A stretch of DNA of 64,000 nucleotides from Amycolatopsis cihanbeyliensis (lineage in GTDB: Bacteria > Actinomycetota > Actinomycetes > Mycobacteriales > Pseudonocardiaceae): positions 744,001-808,000 of the forward strand of contig NZ_VFML01000002.1 in assembly GCF_006715045.1 (NCBI RefSeq), in the 5' to 3' direction. The notes beneath the pieces are model-generated. The model was not told the origin of the DNA, did no database searches, and was given only the letters and a program-made list of their open reading frames with translations. Below are positions 8,700 through 19,293 of this stretch, in pieces. Numbering within the stretch: the first letter of the stretch is position 1; the number at the start of each line of letters is the position of its first letter. The translations under genes were made by a program, and so were the position numbers.

Positions 8700-9140
8700 G
8701 CTCACTGGCGATCCCGCCCGACTGCCGACTCGGAGTCCGTGCAAGCACGACGAGGCAGGGATCCGAGGGGAGCGGAGTCCCGCCTCGCCGTGCCCGGTTC
8801 CGGCCGGTTCGCCAGAGGGCCACTCGGGGGAAGAAGCCAACGAACCAGCCGGAGGCCTGAACAAACCTGCGAACAACCATCGGAGCAGGGAACCTCGGCG
8901 CCGTGGACGCGCCCGCTGGTGATCAGGAGTCGGGGATGCACACGCCTTCAAGATCAAGAGGCAACGTGGACAGGCGCTTCCCGGGGGCGCACACACCGCG
9001 GCCGGCCAGAAGTGGTCGCCACACACCCTGGTGAACCGTCTTCCACTCGACATGGCCTCCGCCATGTCGTCATCCGACACAGCGTGGTCCGTCGGCCTGC
9101 CGGTACTAGTCACCCACACGGTGTGCTTCCACGTTGCCAT
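8700..9140 (-). CDS. small Cys-containing protein, reading through in frame into the prim-pol fragment
   Basis: ATG 9140 has a strong ribosome binding site (GGAGGGACCCG). The first 70 residues look real: ATWKHTVWVTSTGRPTDHAV, then VCG, and APPGSACPRCLLIL, whose CPRC pair could bind metal. Small proteins of this kind sit beside prim-pol genes in Streptomyces-like genomes. After about residue 75 the sequence becomes Arg/Ser/Pro-rich and non-coding in character, and no stop intervenes before the prim-pol ATG at 8699. I read this as a gene that lost its stop by decay or rearrangement. No function is proposed. Confidence 0.45.
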
Positions 9141-9312
9141 CGGGTCCCTCCTGAGCCTTCGGTCGCTTACGGACAACAAAACCGCAGGTCGGAGCCCCAA
9201 TACACCCCGTGAGACAGTGATCTTGTGGAACAGCCAGTCCCTGCTCAACCGGGACACCTTGCTGCATGCTGGTCACGCGATACGGTTCGTGCCCACCAGC
9301 GAGGGAGGGGTC

Positions 9313-10349
9313 ATGCCGTCTGCCGTACGAAGCCTGCGCCAGGAACAGCGGGAACTCGCGGCGAAACTACGGGCCGAGCACAAAACCTGGGTCGAGATCG
9401 CCGCCGCATTCTGCGAGCGTTACGGAGTGAACGTTCGTGCTGCCCTTCGCATGGCACGCGACTGGAGTCAGCGGGACGCCGCCGACCAGTGGAACCGTCG
9501 CTGGCCTGCTGAACCCAAAACGTTCAAGAACTTCTCGTACTGGGAACTGTGGCCCGGCCCAACAGGCCACGCGCCGTCACTCGACGTCCTGAGCCGACTC
9601 GCCGAGCTGTACGAGTGCAGCATCTCGGACTTGGTGAGCGACTGCGCCGACTTCCGTGCGGCCGATGCGGTCTTCCGAGACAACAGTAAATTGGCGCCGC
9701 TGCCCCCACCGATGGCAGCCAGGTGTCCCCTCGAAACCTGCAAGAAGCCGTCACCAAGTGGGAGCAGATCGACGTACACGAACTCGCCCGGCTCACGGCG
9801 GCGTGGGCCAGCCGCGCAGGCACCGGGGTTAATCGTCGGGCCCTGCTACTGAAGCTGAGTACTGCGCTTGCCCTCGCAGCCGCGTCACCGGCGTTAGCTG
9901 AAGACTCCGACGCGGAGATCGATTCCGCCACGGCCACGGTAGACGGCGACCTGTCCGGCATCTGGCACAGCCACTACATCTTCACGAGCACCGGACGCGC
10001 CAAGGACCTCGCGGGCGAGCACTACGTCGTGACGCATCATCGCGGTAACCGATTCACGGGCGAGAGCGTTCCAGCAGAAAATGGATCTCAGCTGAACCTC
10101 GATCTGACCCTGAACGGCTCGGTAGCCACCGGCACCTGGTCAGAACGCACCTCACCGGCCGGTTACTACCGTGGATCCGTCTACCACGGCGCCTTACAAC
10201 TGGTTATCGACCCGATGGGCAAGACCATGAGGGGCATGTGGGTCGGCTTCGACCGCGAGTTCGCCGTCGACTCGAACACCTGGGAGCTGAACTGGATCCA
10301 AGCCCCGGCCGGTAAGTCGACTCTGCGCGAGTACCACTTCAAGGTCTAA
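9313..10349 (+). pseudogene. HTH protein with C-terminal beta-barrel-like domain, split by a frameshift
   Basis: ATG 9313 follows GAGGGAGGGG. The first part reads LRQEQRELAAKLRAEHKTW, RMARDWSQRDAADQWNRRW and SRLAELYECSISDLVSDCAD, an XRE-like DNA-binding region found in actinobacteria. The frame then drifts and would end at 9852. From 9723 a second frame (one base back) carries DVHELARLTAAWASR, RRALLLKLSTALALAAA and a domain with DLSGIWHSHY, GEHYVVTHH and TGTWSERTSPAGYYRGSVYH, which belongs to the same protein in relatives. The junction is near a CCCCC run at 9703-9707, consistent with a one-base deletion or sequencing error. Confidence 0.7.
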
Positions 10350-10394
10350 CGGACGCCTTCCGAGCCGGACAGCACCAGCGCGCGAGACCAGGTC

Positions 10395-11795
<1,401 letters not shown>

Positions 11796-11825
11796 GTGGG
11801 TCGATTATGCCGCTCCGGTGTCCGG

Positions 11826-12626
11826 TCATGCAGCCGGCGGGTCCTCCACGCGAACCTCGGCCAGCAGGTCGGTCACCGCCGCCATGATGCGCCTGGTCGC
11901 CCGCGCCGCGTCGGTGGCGCTCGGGCTCGACCCGGCCAGGTCGGACAGGTCCACCGGCGGGCCGGCGACCAGGTTGACCGTCCGGCGCGGGACGAACCGC
12001 GGCAGCTTCCGCCCGGCAGGCAGCACCTCGTGCGTTCCCCAGTTCGCCACCGGGATCACCGGCACACCCGTGTCGAGCGCGATCTTGCCGATGCCCGGCT
12101 TGCCTTTGCTCGGCCAGCCATCGTCCCGGGTGGAGAACCCGCCCTCGGGGAAGATCACCACGCACTCCCCCGCACCGAGGGCGGTCACCGCCCCGAGGTA
12201 GGCGTCCCGGACGCTGGCCGTGCCGCGATGCACCGGGATGTGCCGCCCCGAGGTCATCACCGCGCGCAGCACCGGCGCCTCCCACAGCTCCGCCTTGGCC
12301 AGGTATCGCGGCACCCGCCGCCCGGAAAGGCAGAACAGCGTCATGGTGACCGGATCGGCGAAGGAGAGGTGGTTCGACGCGATCAGCACTCCCCCGCGCT
12401 CCGGCAGGTGCTGGGCGCCCCGGATCCGCATCCGGGTGCCCAGCACCAGCAACGGCCAGATCAGGTCGATGGCCAGCCCGAACCAGCGCCCGCGCTCGCG
12501 CCGGGGGAACCGTCGCCCCAGCCGAAGCGCCTGGGCGCGGGTCAGCACGATGTCCGTCGAATCGTCGGTGGTGGAAATGTCGACACCCAAGCCCGTCAGC
12601 GGTCCGAGTCGGCTTCGACCGGCCAC
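11826..12626 (-). CDS. 1-acyl-sn-glycerol-3-phosphate acyltransferase-like (PlsC family)
   Basis: 266 residues. It contains NHLSFAD (the NHx4D catalytic motif), VHRGTAS, and FPEGGFS in place of the usual FPEGTRS, followed by PVIPVANWGTHE. These enzymes transfer acyl chains to lysophosphatidate or related acceptors at the membrane. The Thr-Arg to Gly-Phe change in the glycerophosphate-binding motif may mean a different acceptor. The assigned ATG overlaps the upstream 57-residue gene by about 30 bases, so a start further downstream is possible. Confidence 0.85.
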   Translation of the reverse strand: MAGRSRLGPLTGLGVDISTTDDSTDIVLTRAQALRLGRRFPRRERGRWFGLAIDLIWPLLVLGTRMRIRGAQHLPERGGVLIASNHLSFADPVTMTLFCLSGRRVPRYLAKAELWEAPVLRAVMTSGRHIPVHRGTASVRDAYLGAVTALGAGECVVIFPEGGFSTRDDGWPSKGKPGIGKIALDTGVPVIPVANWGTHEVLPAGRKLPRFVPRRTVNLVAGPPVDLSDLAGSSPSATDAARATRRIMAAVTDLLAEVRVEDPPAA

Positions 12627-12769
12627 TCGGCAAGGTCCCGGACGATGCGCTGCGCACGCACCAGGCCGGGCAGTTCCGCCGGATCGAGCTCACCGCGCTC
12701 CGCCTTGAACTGGGCTTCGGCGAGTTTGGTCAGCAAGCCGACGACATCGACGGAGGACTGTTGTGTCAT
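12596..12769 (-). CDS. small conserved-type protein, 57 residues
   Basis: It begins at ATG 12769 with GGAG about 12 bases upstream. It reads TQQSSVDVVGLLTKLAEAQF and then a charged stretch ending RIVRDLAEWPVEADSDR. It is predicted soluble and mostly helical, with no cysteine or membrane segment. It lies between the F420-type gene (28-base gap) and plsC (overlap), so it is probably cotranscribed with them. I do not recognise a function. Confidence 0.6.
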   Translation of the reverse strand: MTQQSSVDVVGLLTKLAEAQFKAERGELDPAELPGLVRAQRIVRDLAEWPVEADSDR

Positions 12770-12797
12770 CGGCCTGTCATCTCCTCGGTACCCGTTA

Positions 12798-13202
12798 CTA
12801 CCCGCGTTCGAGTACGACCACCGGGATGTCCCGGTCGGTCTTCTCCTGGTACTCATCGTAGGACGGCCACACCTTGACCATCTTCGGCCACAGCTCCGCC
12901 TTCTCGGCCGAGCTCGCGGTGCGGGCGCGCGCAGTGAACTTATCCGCCCCCACCTGCACGCCGACCTCGGGGTCGGCCTGCAGGTTCAGGTACCAGCCCG
13001 GGTGCGAGTCGGCACCGCTTTTGGAGGCGACGATGACGTAGTCCCCCTCGTGCTCCTGGTAGATCAGCGCGAACTTGCGCGGCTGGCCGGTCTTCCTGCC
13101 AGTGGTGGTGAGGATCAGCACCGGGGCGTCGTTCTGCCAGATGTGCCCGACCTCACCGTCGGTCTCCTCGTAGCGGCGTACGTGCTCGTCGCCGAAAAGC
13201 AT
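12798..13202 (-). CDS. nitroreductase family deazaflavin-dependent oxidoreductase (DDN-like)
   Basis: 134 residues from ATG 13202, which has AGGAAGG upstream. It has the split beta-barrel pattern of F420-binding DDN enzymes: VLILTTTGRKTGQPRKFALIY, YVIVASKSGADSHPGWYLNL and LQADPEVGVQVG. These small proteins reduce quinones or nitro compounds with reduced F420. It implies an F420-making host, consistent with an actinomycete. It is part of a same-strand run with the threonine dehydratase upstream. Confidence 0.9.
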   Translation of the reverse strand: MLFGDEHVRRYEETDGEVGHIWQNDAPVLILTTTGRKTGQPRKFALIYQEHEGDYVIVASKSGADSHPGWYLNLQADPEVGVQVGADKFTARARTASSAEKAELWPKMVKVWPSYDEYQEKTDRDIPVVVLERG

Positions 13203-13239
13203 GCGGGTTTCCTTCCTGTAACGGTCTCGTGATCCAAAA

Positions 13240-14214
13240 CTAACCACGGGCAGGGGCGGCGTGCTCGGTGAGCATTTCCACCATCAGGGTGGGATCGACG
13301 TTGCCGCCGGAGATCACCGCCGCGGTCCGGCCGGCGGGCAACTCGCCGGCATGGTCCAGGTAGGCCGCCAGCGCCACCGCACCGCTCGGCTCCGCGACCA
13401 GCCGTGCCCGGGATGCCAGCGCCGCCATCGCCGACCGGATCTCCCGCTCCCCGACCGTCACCACCCCGTCGAGCACCCGGCTCAGGTGCGCGAAAGTCAG
13501 CTCGGAAGGCTGCGAGCGCAGCCCGTCCGCGATCGTCCGGCTACGCCGCTCCACCGGCCAGTCGACCCGCGCACCGGCCGCCAGGCCGTCCCGCGTGTCG
13601 GCGGCCAGCTCCGGTTCCACCCCGATCACCTGCACGTCGGGGGACAACGCCTTGATCGCCGTCCCGATTCCCGAGGCCAGCCCACCCCCGCTCACCGGGA
13701 TCAGCACCACGTCCACATCGGGCAGATCGGCGATGATCTCCAGGCCGGCGGTACCCTGCCCGGCGATCACGTCCTGGTGGTCGAACGGCGGCACCAGCAC
13801 CGCGCCACGGTCGGCGACCAGCTCGTCGGCGGCGGACTCGCGTTCGGCGATCGGCACCAGCACCACCTCGGCGCCACACTCCCGGGTCCGGTCGATCTTG
13901 ACCTGCGGGGTCACGTCCGGCATGACGATATGTGCCGGAACGCCGAAATGCCGCGCCGAGTACGCCACCGCCTGGGCGTGGTTGCCGCTGGAATAGGCGA
14001 CCACGCCTCTCCTACGAGTCCGCTCGTCCAGCCGCGCGATCGCGTTGTGCGCGCCACGCAGCTTGAACGCGCCGATCGGTTGCAGGCTCTCCGGCTTCGC
14101 CCAGAGTGGGCGTCCCGGGTCCGCCCAGGGGCACGGCAGCAGCGGTGTGCGGACGACCGCGTCCCGGATCCGCTCGGCGGCGTCCCGGATATCGTTCAGA
14201 GTCACCAGATCCAC
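13240..14214 (-). CDS. threonine/serine ammonia-lyase, PLP-dependent
   Basis: 324 residues from GTG 14214, where VTLNDIRDAAERIRDAVVRTPLL begins the family sequence. The PLP lysine is in GAFKLRGA. SSGNHAQA and the glycine-rich PVSGGGLASG phosphate loop follow, and the protein ends with the ISGGNVDP serine loop. There is no C-terminal ACT regulatory domain, so it is the catabolic or serine-racemase-like short form and not the biosynthetic IlvA. It deaminates threonine or serine to 2-oxo acids in the cytoplasm. Confidence 0.9.
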   Translation of the reverse strand: MDLVTLNDIRDAAERIRDAVVRTPLLPCPWADPGRPLWAKPESLQPIGAFKLRGAHNAIARLDERTRRRGVVAYSSGNHAQAVAYSARHFGVPAHIVMPDVTPQVKIDRTRECGAEVVLVPIAERESAADELVADRGAVLVPPFDHQDVIAGQGTAGLEIIADLPDVDVVLIPVSGGGLASGIGTAIKALSPDVQVIGVEPELAADTRDGLAAGARVDWPVERRSRTIADGLRSQPSELTFAHLSRVLDGVVTVGEREIRSAMAALASRARLVAEPSGAVALAAYLDHAGELPAGRTAAVISGGNVDPTLMVEMLTEHAAPARG

Positions 14215-14687
14215 GGAAGCCAGTCTGCCCCAGTGACGGCGACCACGGGTCGCGCGGCCATCGGCGACTACGGTCGGCCCACCCCCGGCCGCTCGAACCG
14301 CGGCCAGCCCGGCGACAGCAGATCCGGCCCGTCCGTAGACCACTCCGGCCCGGCGGACACCGGGTACAGCCTGGTCGTACCGCTCCTCGTGCTGCTCCCG
14401 CAGTTCCTGAAGGTCCTTCGTGGACGGATGAGCCCGATCGAGCGCCTTGACCCGCCCGGCCCGCGGCGCCGCTGGCGATGCCGGCCGGATGGACTCGCGC
14501 CCCGGGAACGGCCGACCGGGTGAAGCCGACGACGGTAGGTACGCGACGGCGACGACTCCCCCGTTCAGCCCGCACACGTACCACCGATCGGCGCACGGCG
14601 GCGCGGTAGCACATCCTGAAAGGCGCGGCAAGGCCCCTGGACGGCCGCCGGGCGCCGGCGCTGTGACGCACGTGACAAAATACGCGC
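14215..14687. other. 473-base intergenic region, no supported gene
   Basis: It lies between the divergent threonine dehydratase and TetR genes. Open frames exist on both strands but show no recognisable family, no ribosome binding site and a codon pattern unlike the neighbours. The last 100 bases should hold the TetR promoter; I could not assign -10 and -35 boxes with confidence. Confidence 0.5.
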
Positions 14688-15320
14688 ATGACCACGGACT
14701 CAGCACCGAGATGGCGACGGCTGGAACCTGACGAGCGCCGGGAGCAGATCTTCGCCTGCGCCGCCGAGCTCTTCGGCGAGCGACCGTACGCCGAAGTGTC
14801 CACATCGGACATCGCGGCGCGGGCCGGTGTCGCCAGGGGCCTGATCAACCACTACTTCGGCACCAAGCGCGAGCTGTACCTCGCGGTCATCCGGCGGGCG
14901 ATGACCGTACCGCACTTCGCGGTCGAGTTGCTGCCGGAGGGATCGCTGGAGAAGCGGACGCATGCCGCGGTGGACTGGTTCCTGAACATGGTGACCAAGC
15001 AGGGAAAGATGTGGCTGGCGGCCATCGCGCCGGAGGGCATCGGCAGGGACGCCGAGGTGGAGCAGATCCTCGCCGAGGCCGACCGGGAGTCCGCGGACCG
15101 GGTACTCGAAGCCGTCGGGATCGCGCCGGACAACAAGCACTGGGACGAGCTGAACGCGCTCATCCGGGCCTACGGCGGCATGGTGAAGGCCGCGGGCCGG
15201 GAGTGGCTGGTGCGCGGTGCGCTGAACCGGGACCAGGTGCACGCCCTGCTGAGCAAGTCCCTGCACACCCTCGTCGCCGAGGTCTTCCCTGCCGTACAGA
15301 ACGAAACGACTCCCCCCTAG
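14688..15320 (+). CDS. TetR-family regulator next to MMPL exporter
   Basis: 210 residues. The HTH region is EVSTSDIAARAGVARGLINHYFGTKRELYLAVIRR. The rest is a helical ligand domain with IRAYGGMVKAAGREWLV. It ends 75 bases before the MMPL transporter on the same strand, and an inverted repeat lies in that gap. It probably represses the exporter and perhaps itself. Confidence 0.88.
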   Translation: MTTDSAPRWRRLEPDERREQIFACAAELFGERPYAEVSTSDIAARAGVARGLINHYFGTKRELYLAVIRRAMTVPHFAVELLPEGSLEKRTHAAVDWFLNMVTKQGKMWLAAIAPEGIGRDAEVEQILAEADRESADRVLEAVGIAPDNKHWDELNALIRAYGGMVKAAGREWLVRGALNRDQVHALLSKSLHTLVAEVFPAVQNETTPP

Positions 15321-15339
15321 GAGTCACTCTTCCGGGCGT

Positions 15340-15356
15340 CACAACGCGGCGTTGTG
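15340..15356. promoter_or_regulatory. inverted repeat CACAACGC-G-GCGTTGTG, candidate operator of the MMPL gene
   Basis: Perfect 8-bp arms around a single base lie 40 bases upstream of the MMPL start and 20 bases after the TetR stop. Size and place fit a TetR-type operator. The match continues imperfectly outwards (GT at left, TGA at right). Confidence 0.5.
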
Positions 15357-15395
15357 TGAGAAAGTTGCCGACGACGCCGGAGATCATGGGAGGAC

Positions 15396-17537
15396 ATGGG
15401 TGTGTCGCGGTGGCTGTTGCCTGCCCTACTGGTGCTGCTGTGGCTGCTGCTCGGCGGCGCGAGTAGCCCGTTCCTCGGCAAGCTGAGCGAGGTCCAGAGC
15501 AACGACCCTGGTTCCTTCCTCCCGGCGACCGCCGAGTCGACCGAGGTGTCCGACCTGCAGGAACAGTTCACGGACAGCAGGCTGATGCCGGCCGTGGTGG
15601 TCTTCGAGCGGCCGTCCGGCCTCACCCCGGCCGACACCGAGGCGGTGCGGGTCAAGGCCGCCGAGTTCGCCCGGTCTCCGGGCCTGGTGGGTGAGACCTC
15701 ATCGCCGATCCCGGCCGAGGACGGCGCCGCGGTTCAGCTGGTGCTGCCACTGTCCGGCGAGGACCCGTACCAGGCCAGCGAGCGTGTCAAGGACATCCGC
15801 GCCGACCTCGAGCGGGGGCTGCCGGACGGCCTGCGTGCTTTCGTCACCGGGCCCGGCGGCTACAACGCCGACTTCGCCGAGGTCTTCGGGCATATCGACG
15901 GGATGCTGCTGCTGGTGACCGCCTGCGCGGTCGCACTGATCCTGATCATGGTCTACCGCAGCCCGCTACTGCCGATCATCGTGCTGATCTCGGCCGGACT
16001 CGCGCTGTGCACCTCCTCGGCCATCATCTACCTGCTCGCCGAGCGGGACCTGCTCATCCTGAACGGTCAGACCCAGGGCATCCTGCTCATCCTGGTGTTC
16101 GGTGCGGCGACCGACTACGCGCTGCTGCTGGTGGCCCGTTACCGCGAGGAACTGATGCGTCAACCACGCGTGCTGGACGCGATGCGCACGGCCTGGCGAT
16201 CCTCCTTCGAGCCGATCCTCGCCTCCGGCGGCACGGTGATCCTCGGCATGCTGTGCATGCTGGTCAGCGAGCTGACCTCGAACCGGAGCCTCGGCCCGGT
16301 GGTGTCGATCGGCATCGCGGGCGCGCTGCTGGCCTCGCTCACCTACCTGCCGGCGGCCCTGCTGCTGGTCGGCCGGTCCGCGTTCTGGCCGCAGGACGCC
16401 GTACCGCGCAAGCACCGGAAGGTCACCCACGGCATCTTCGACCGGATCGCCGAGCTGGTGCGCAAGCGCTCCCGGTGGACCTGGGTGGTCACCACCGTCG
16501 TCCTGCTGGCCGGGGTGGCCTTCGTGCCCTCGCTCCAGGCCAGCGGCACCACCCAGCAGGCGCTCTTCCTCGAGGAGGTCGAGGCCGTCACCGGGCAGGA
16601 CGTGCTGACCGCGCACTTCCCCGGCGGCACCGGGAGCCCCGCCGTCATCATGGCCACCGAGCAGTCCGCGGGGCAGGTGCTGGACGCCGCGACCGCCGTC
16701 GACGGCGTGGCCGAAGCGGTGCCGACCCCGGCCGAGCCGGGCAACCCCGCGGCCGGGCCGAAGACCGTGGACGGCATGGTCGAGATCAACGCGACCCTGC
16801 GCGACCCCGCCGACTCGACGGCCGCCGAGCGGACCCTGCGCGAGCTGCGCGAGACCCTGCACGCCCTCCCCGGCGCGCGGGCGAAGGTGGGCGGGCAGAC
16901 CGCGCAGCAGGTGGACATGCTCGCGGCGGCGACGCACGACCGCAACGCGATCATCCCGATCGTGCTCGTGGTGATCTTCGCCGTACTGGCGCTGCTGCTG
17001 CGATCCCTGCTGGTCCCGCTGCTGCTGATGGGCACCGTGGTGCTGTCCTTCGCCGCCACCCTCGGCGTCGGCGCGCTGGTGTTCAACGATCTGCTGAACT
17101 TCCCCGGCGCCGACCCGGCCATCCCGCTGTACGCCTTCGTGTTCCTGGTGGCGCTGGGCATCGACTACAACATCTTCCTGATGACCAGGGCAAGGGAGGA
17201 GACCGCGCGGCTGGGCACCGAGCGTGGCACGCTCCACGCGCTGAAGGTGACCGGCGGGGTGATCACCTCGGCCGGGGTGGTGCTGGCCGCGACCTTCGCC
17301 GCCCTGGCGGTGATCCCGGTGTTGTTCCTGGCCCAGGTCGCCTTCCTGGTCGCCTTCGGTGTGCTGCTGGACACCTTCGTGGTGCGCTCGCTGCTGGTGC
17401 CGGCGCTCGCCGTGGACCTGGGGCGGGTTATCTGGTGGCCGAGCCGGCTGGCTCGGGCTCCTCGGGCTCCGGCCGGACGTCCGGTTCCTGAGCCGGACGC
17501 GGAAGCCACAACGCCGCTACCGCGCCTACGAGGGTGA
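15396..17537 (+). CDS. MMPL/RND-family membrane transporter
   Basis: 713 residues from ATG 15396, with GGGAGGAC just upstream. It has two copies of the RND half: a periplasmic-side loop (about 35-165), then helices with TACAVALILIMVYRSPLLPI and FGAATDYALLLVARYREEL, the second loop, and helices with LGIDYNIFLMTRAREETA. These transporters use the proton gradient to export lipids or drugs. The preceding TetR and the operator suggest inducible efflux. The last 110 bases overlap the end of the convergent MFS gene. Confidence 0.92.
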   Translation: MGVSRWLLPALLVLLWLLLGGASSPFLGKLSEVQSNDPGSFLPATAESTEVSDLQEQFTDSRLMPAVVVFERPSGLTPADTEAVRVKAAEFARSPGLVGETSSPIPAEDGAAVQLVLPLSGEDPYQASERVKDIRADLERGLPDGLRAFVTGPGGYNADFAEVFGHIDGMLLLVTACAVALILIMVYRSPLLPIIVLISAGLALCTSSAIIYLLAERDLLILNGQTQGILLILVFGAATDYALLLVARYREELMRQPRVLDAMRTAWRSSFEPILASGGTVILGMLCMLVSELTSNRSLGPVVSIGIAGALLASLTYLPAALLLVGRSAFWPQDAVPRKHRKVTHGIFDRIAELVRKRSRWTWVVTTVVLLAGVAFVPSLQASGTTQQALFLEEVEAVTGQDVLTAHFPGGTGSPAVIMATEQSAGQVLDAATAVDGVAEAVPTPAEPGNPAAGPKTVDGMVEINATLRDPADSTAAERTLRELRETLHALPGARAKVGGQTAQQVDMLAAATHDRNAIIPIVLVVIFAVLALLLRSLLVPLLLMGTVVLSFAATLGVGALVFNDLLNFPGADPAIPLYAFVFLVALGIDYNIFLMTRAREETARLGTERGTLHALKVTGGVITSAGVVLAATFAALAVIPVLFLAQVAFLVAFGVLLDTFVVRSLLVPALAVDLGRVIWWPSRLARAPRAPAGRPVPEPDAEATTPLPRLRG

Positions 17538-18891
17538 CCCCGGCGAGGAGCACCATCGCGACTCCCATGGCGTCGGTGAAGCCGAGCCGAGCCACGGCCT
17601 GCACGGCGTGCCCCAGCGACCCCTCCACCCCGTCCAGCACCGCGGGCACGGTGCCCTGCGCCACCGCGTCGGTGTCGCGCAGCACCGCGTCGGCCACCGG
17701 CTCCGGCAGCCCGGCCTGCTCGATCCGCACCGGAATCGTGCGTAGCACCTGCCAGGACATCATCGTGCCCACCGCCGCGATGCCAAGGACCCCGCCGATC
17801 TGGGTCGCCATCTGCTGCAACGCCGAGGCGCTGCCGCTGGACTCCTCCGGGCTGGCGCCGAGGATCGCCTCGGTCGCGGCGATCACGCACAGGCCGGTGC
17901 CGAAGCCGACCAGCGCACCGGGCAGCAGCAGATCGACGAAACCGGACGTCGTGCCGAGCCCGGCGAGGCTGAACAGGCCGGCCGCGACGAGCAACAGGCC
18001 CGCGGACACCGGCCAGCGTGGGCCGAACCGCTGCGCGAGCAGTCCGCCGAGCGGCGCGGACAGCACCACGACGCAGGTGGGTGGCAGCATCCAGGCGCCG
18101 GCCTGAATCGGCGGGAGGCCACGCGCGTTCTGCAGGTACAGGGTGAGCAGGAAGAGCAGGCCGAACACGCCGAAGGAACTGAAGCCGACCAGCGCCGCGC
18201 CCAGGGTGACGGCGCGCCTGCGCAGCAGGCCACGCAGCGCGCCCGGAACCCCCTTCGGGGCCCCCTTCGACTCCACCACGGCCCAAAAAGTGAGTCCGAT
18301 CACAACGGCGGCGACCGGGACGTTCAGCAGGAAGACGGCTTCCCAGCTGAAGCCCTGCACGATCACGCCGCCGATCACCGGACCCAGCCCGATGGCCAGC
18401 GCGTTCACCCCGCCCCACACGCCGAGCGGCAGACCGAGCTTCCCGGGCGGGAAGGCGTTGCGCAGCAGGGCGAGCGCCGCCGGCTGCAACAGCGCGCCTG
18501 CCAAACCCTGCAGCACCCGGAACAGCACCAGCGCGGTGACCGTACCGGACAGCGCGATCCCGAGCGACGCGAGACCGAAGAGCAGCACGCCGAGCACGAA
18601 GGTCCGGCGCCGCCCGATCCGATCGGCAAGCCGGCCCGCGGGCAGCAGCGCGATGGCGAGCGCCACAAGATAGGCGTTCGCGATCAGTTCGAGTTCACCG
18701 AGGGTAGCGCCCACCTCGGCGGAGATGTAGGGGGCCGCGATCGTGGTCGCGGTTCCGTCCAAGCCGACCAGCACGCCGCCGAGGACCGTGGCGACCAGGG
18801 TCAGCCATGGCCTGCCGCGCGAGGCCCGTTGAAGAACCCCCTGCTCAGGGCCATTTTCCGTGGTGGTCCTGCCGAGCTCGCCGTCTGCCAC
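17428..18891 (-). CDS. MFS drug exporter, 14-helix DHA2 type
   Basis: 487 residues from GTG 18891, with GGAAGG upstream. It has VLGGVLVGLDGTATTIAAPYI in helix 1, AGRLADRIGRRRTFV as motif A, and LFRVLQGLAGALLQPAALALL as motif C region, with about 14 hydrophobic segments. DHA2 proteins exchange drugs for protons. The polar tail VRPEPEEPEPAGSATR is coded within the overlap with the MMPL gene on the other strand. Confidence 0.92.
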   Translation of the reverse strand: MADGELGRTTTENGPEQGVLQRASRGRPWLTLVATVLGGVLVGLDGTATTIAAPYISAEVGATLGELELIANAYLVALAIALLPAGRLADRIGRRRTFVLGVLLFGLASLGIALSGTVTALVLFRVLQGLAGALLQPAALALLRNAFPPGKLGLPLGVWGGVNALAIGLGPVIGGVIVQGFSWEAVFLLNVPVAAVVIGLTFWAVVESKGAPKGVPGALRGLLRRRAVTLGAALVGFSSFGVFGLLFLLTLYLQNARGLPPIQAGAWMLPPTCVVVLSAPLGGLLAQRFGPRWPVSAGLLLVAAGLFSLAGLGTTSGFVDLLLPGALVGFGTGLCVIAATEAILGASPEESSGSASALQQMATQIGGVLGIAAVGTMMSWQVLRTIPVRIEQAGLPEPVADAVLRDTDAVAQGTVPAVLDGVEGSLGHAVQAVARLGFTDAMGVAMVLLAGVTLVGAVAALWLPRPAQEPDVRPEPEEPEPAGSATR

Positions 18892-19293
18892 GTATCCGCC
18901 TTCCCTCGCGGGCTACTAGGATGACGCCCCCATGCGCATCGCCTACCGGCACCCCCGGCGCTCGAGCAGCGACGACCCTCGCGTGCTCATCCGCGTCACA
19001 CCCGACCGCGCAGAGTCAGTACCTCACACGCTATGACATCTATCCAGTGGGTGAAAAACCCCCACCCCTGGCTTGCGCCCCGTTGGCGGTATGGCTACGG
19101 TAATGCTCGCTCATCAGCCGATAGCGTGATTTCGCGCTCCACGATCCCCACACTGTCGTGGTGGTTGCCGAATCAACAAATGGAACGCACCAGCTGAGAC
19201 GAAACACATTCGCAAACAGCGGGCGAAGACGTCCCTGTGTGCTGCGATGGGCAACCTGACAGCCAGCATGCCCTCTAACAACCGTGTAGGTGA
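18892..19293. other. 402-base intergenic region holding divergent promoters
   Basis: It separates the MFS gene from the FAAL-PKS operon and is noticeably less GC-rich than its surroundings. A weak inverted repeat, CCACGA (19139-19144) and TCGTGG (19156-19161), and a run of C after AAAAA near 19060 are visible. No coding frame is convincing. The operon promoter must lie here, but I cannot place its boxes. Confidence 0.5.

Noticed and set aside
14447..14731. Small plus-strand ORF before the TetR gene
   Set aside because: No ribosome binding site, composition of non-coding GC-rich DNA, and it overlaps the TetR start in another frame.
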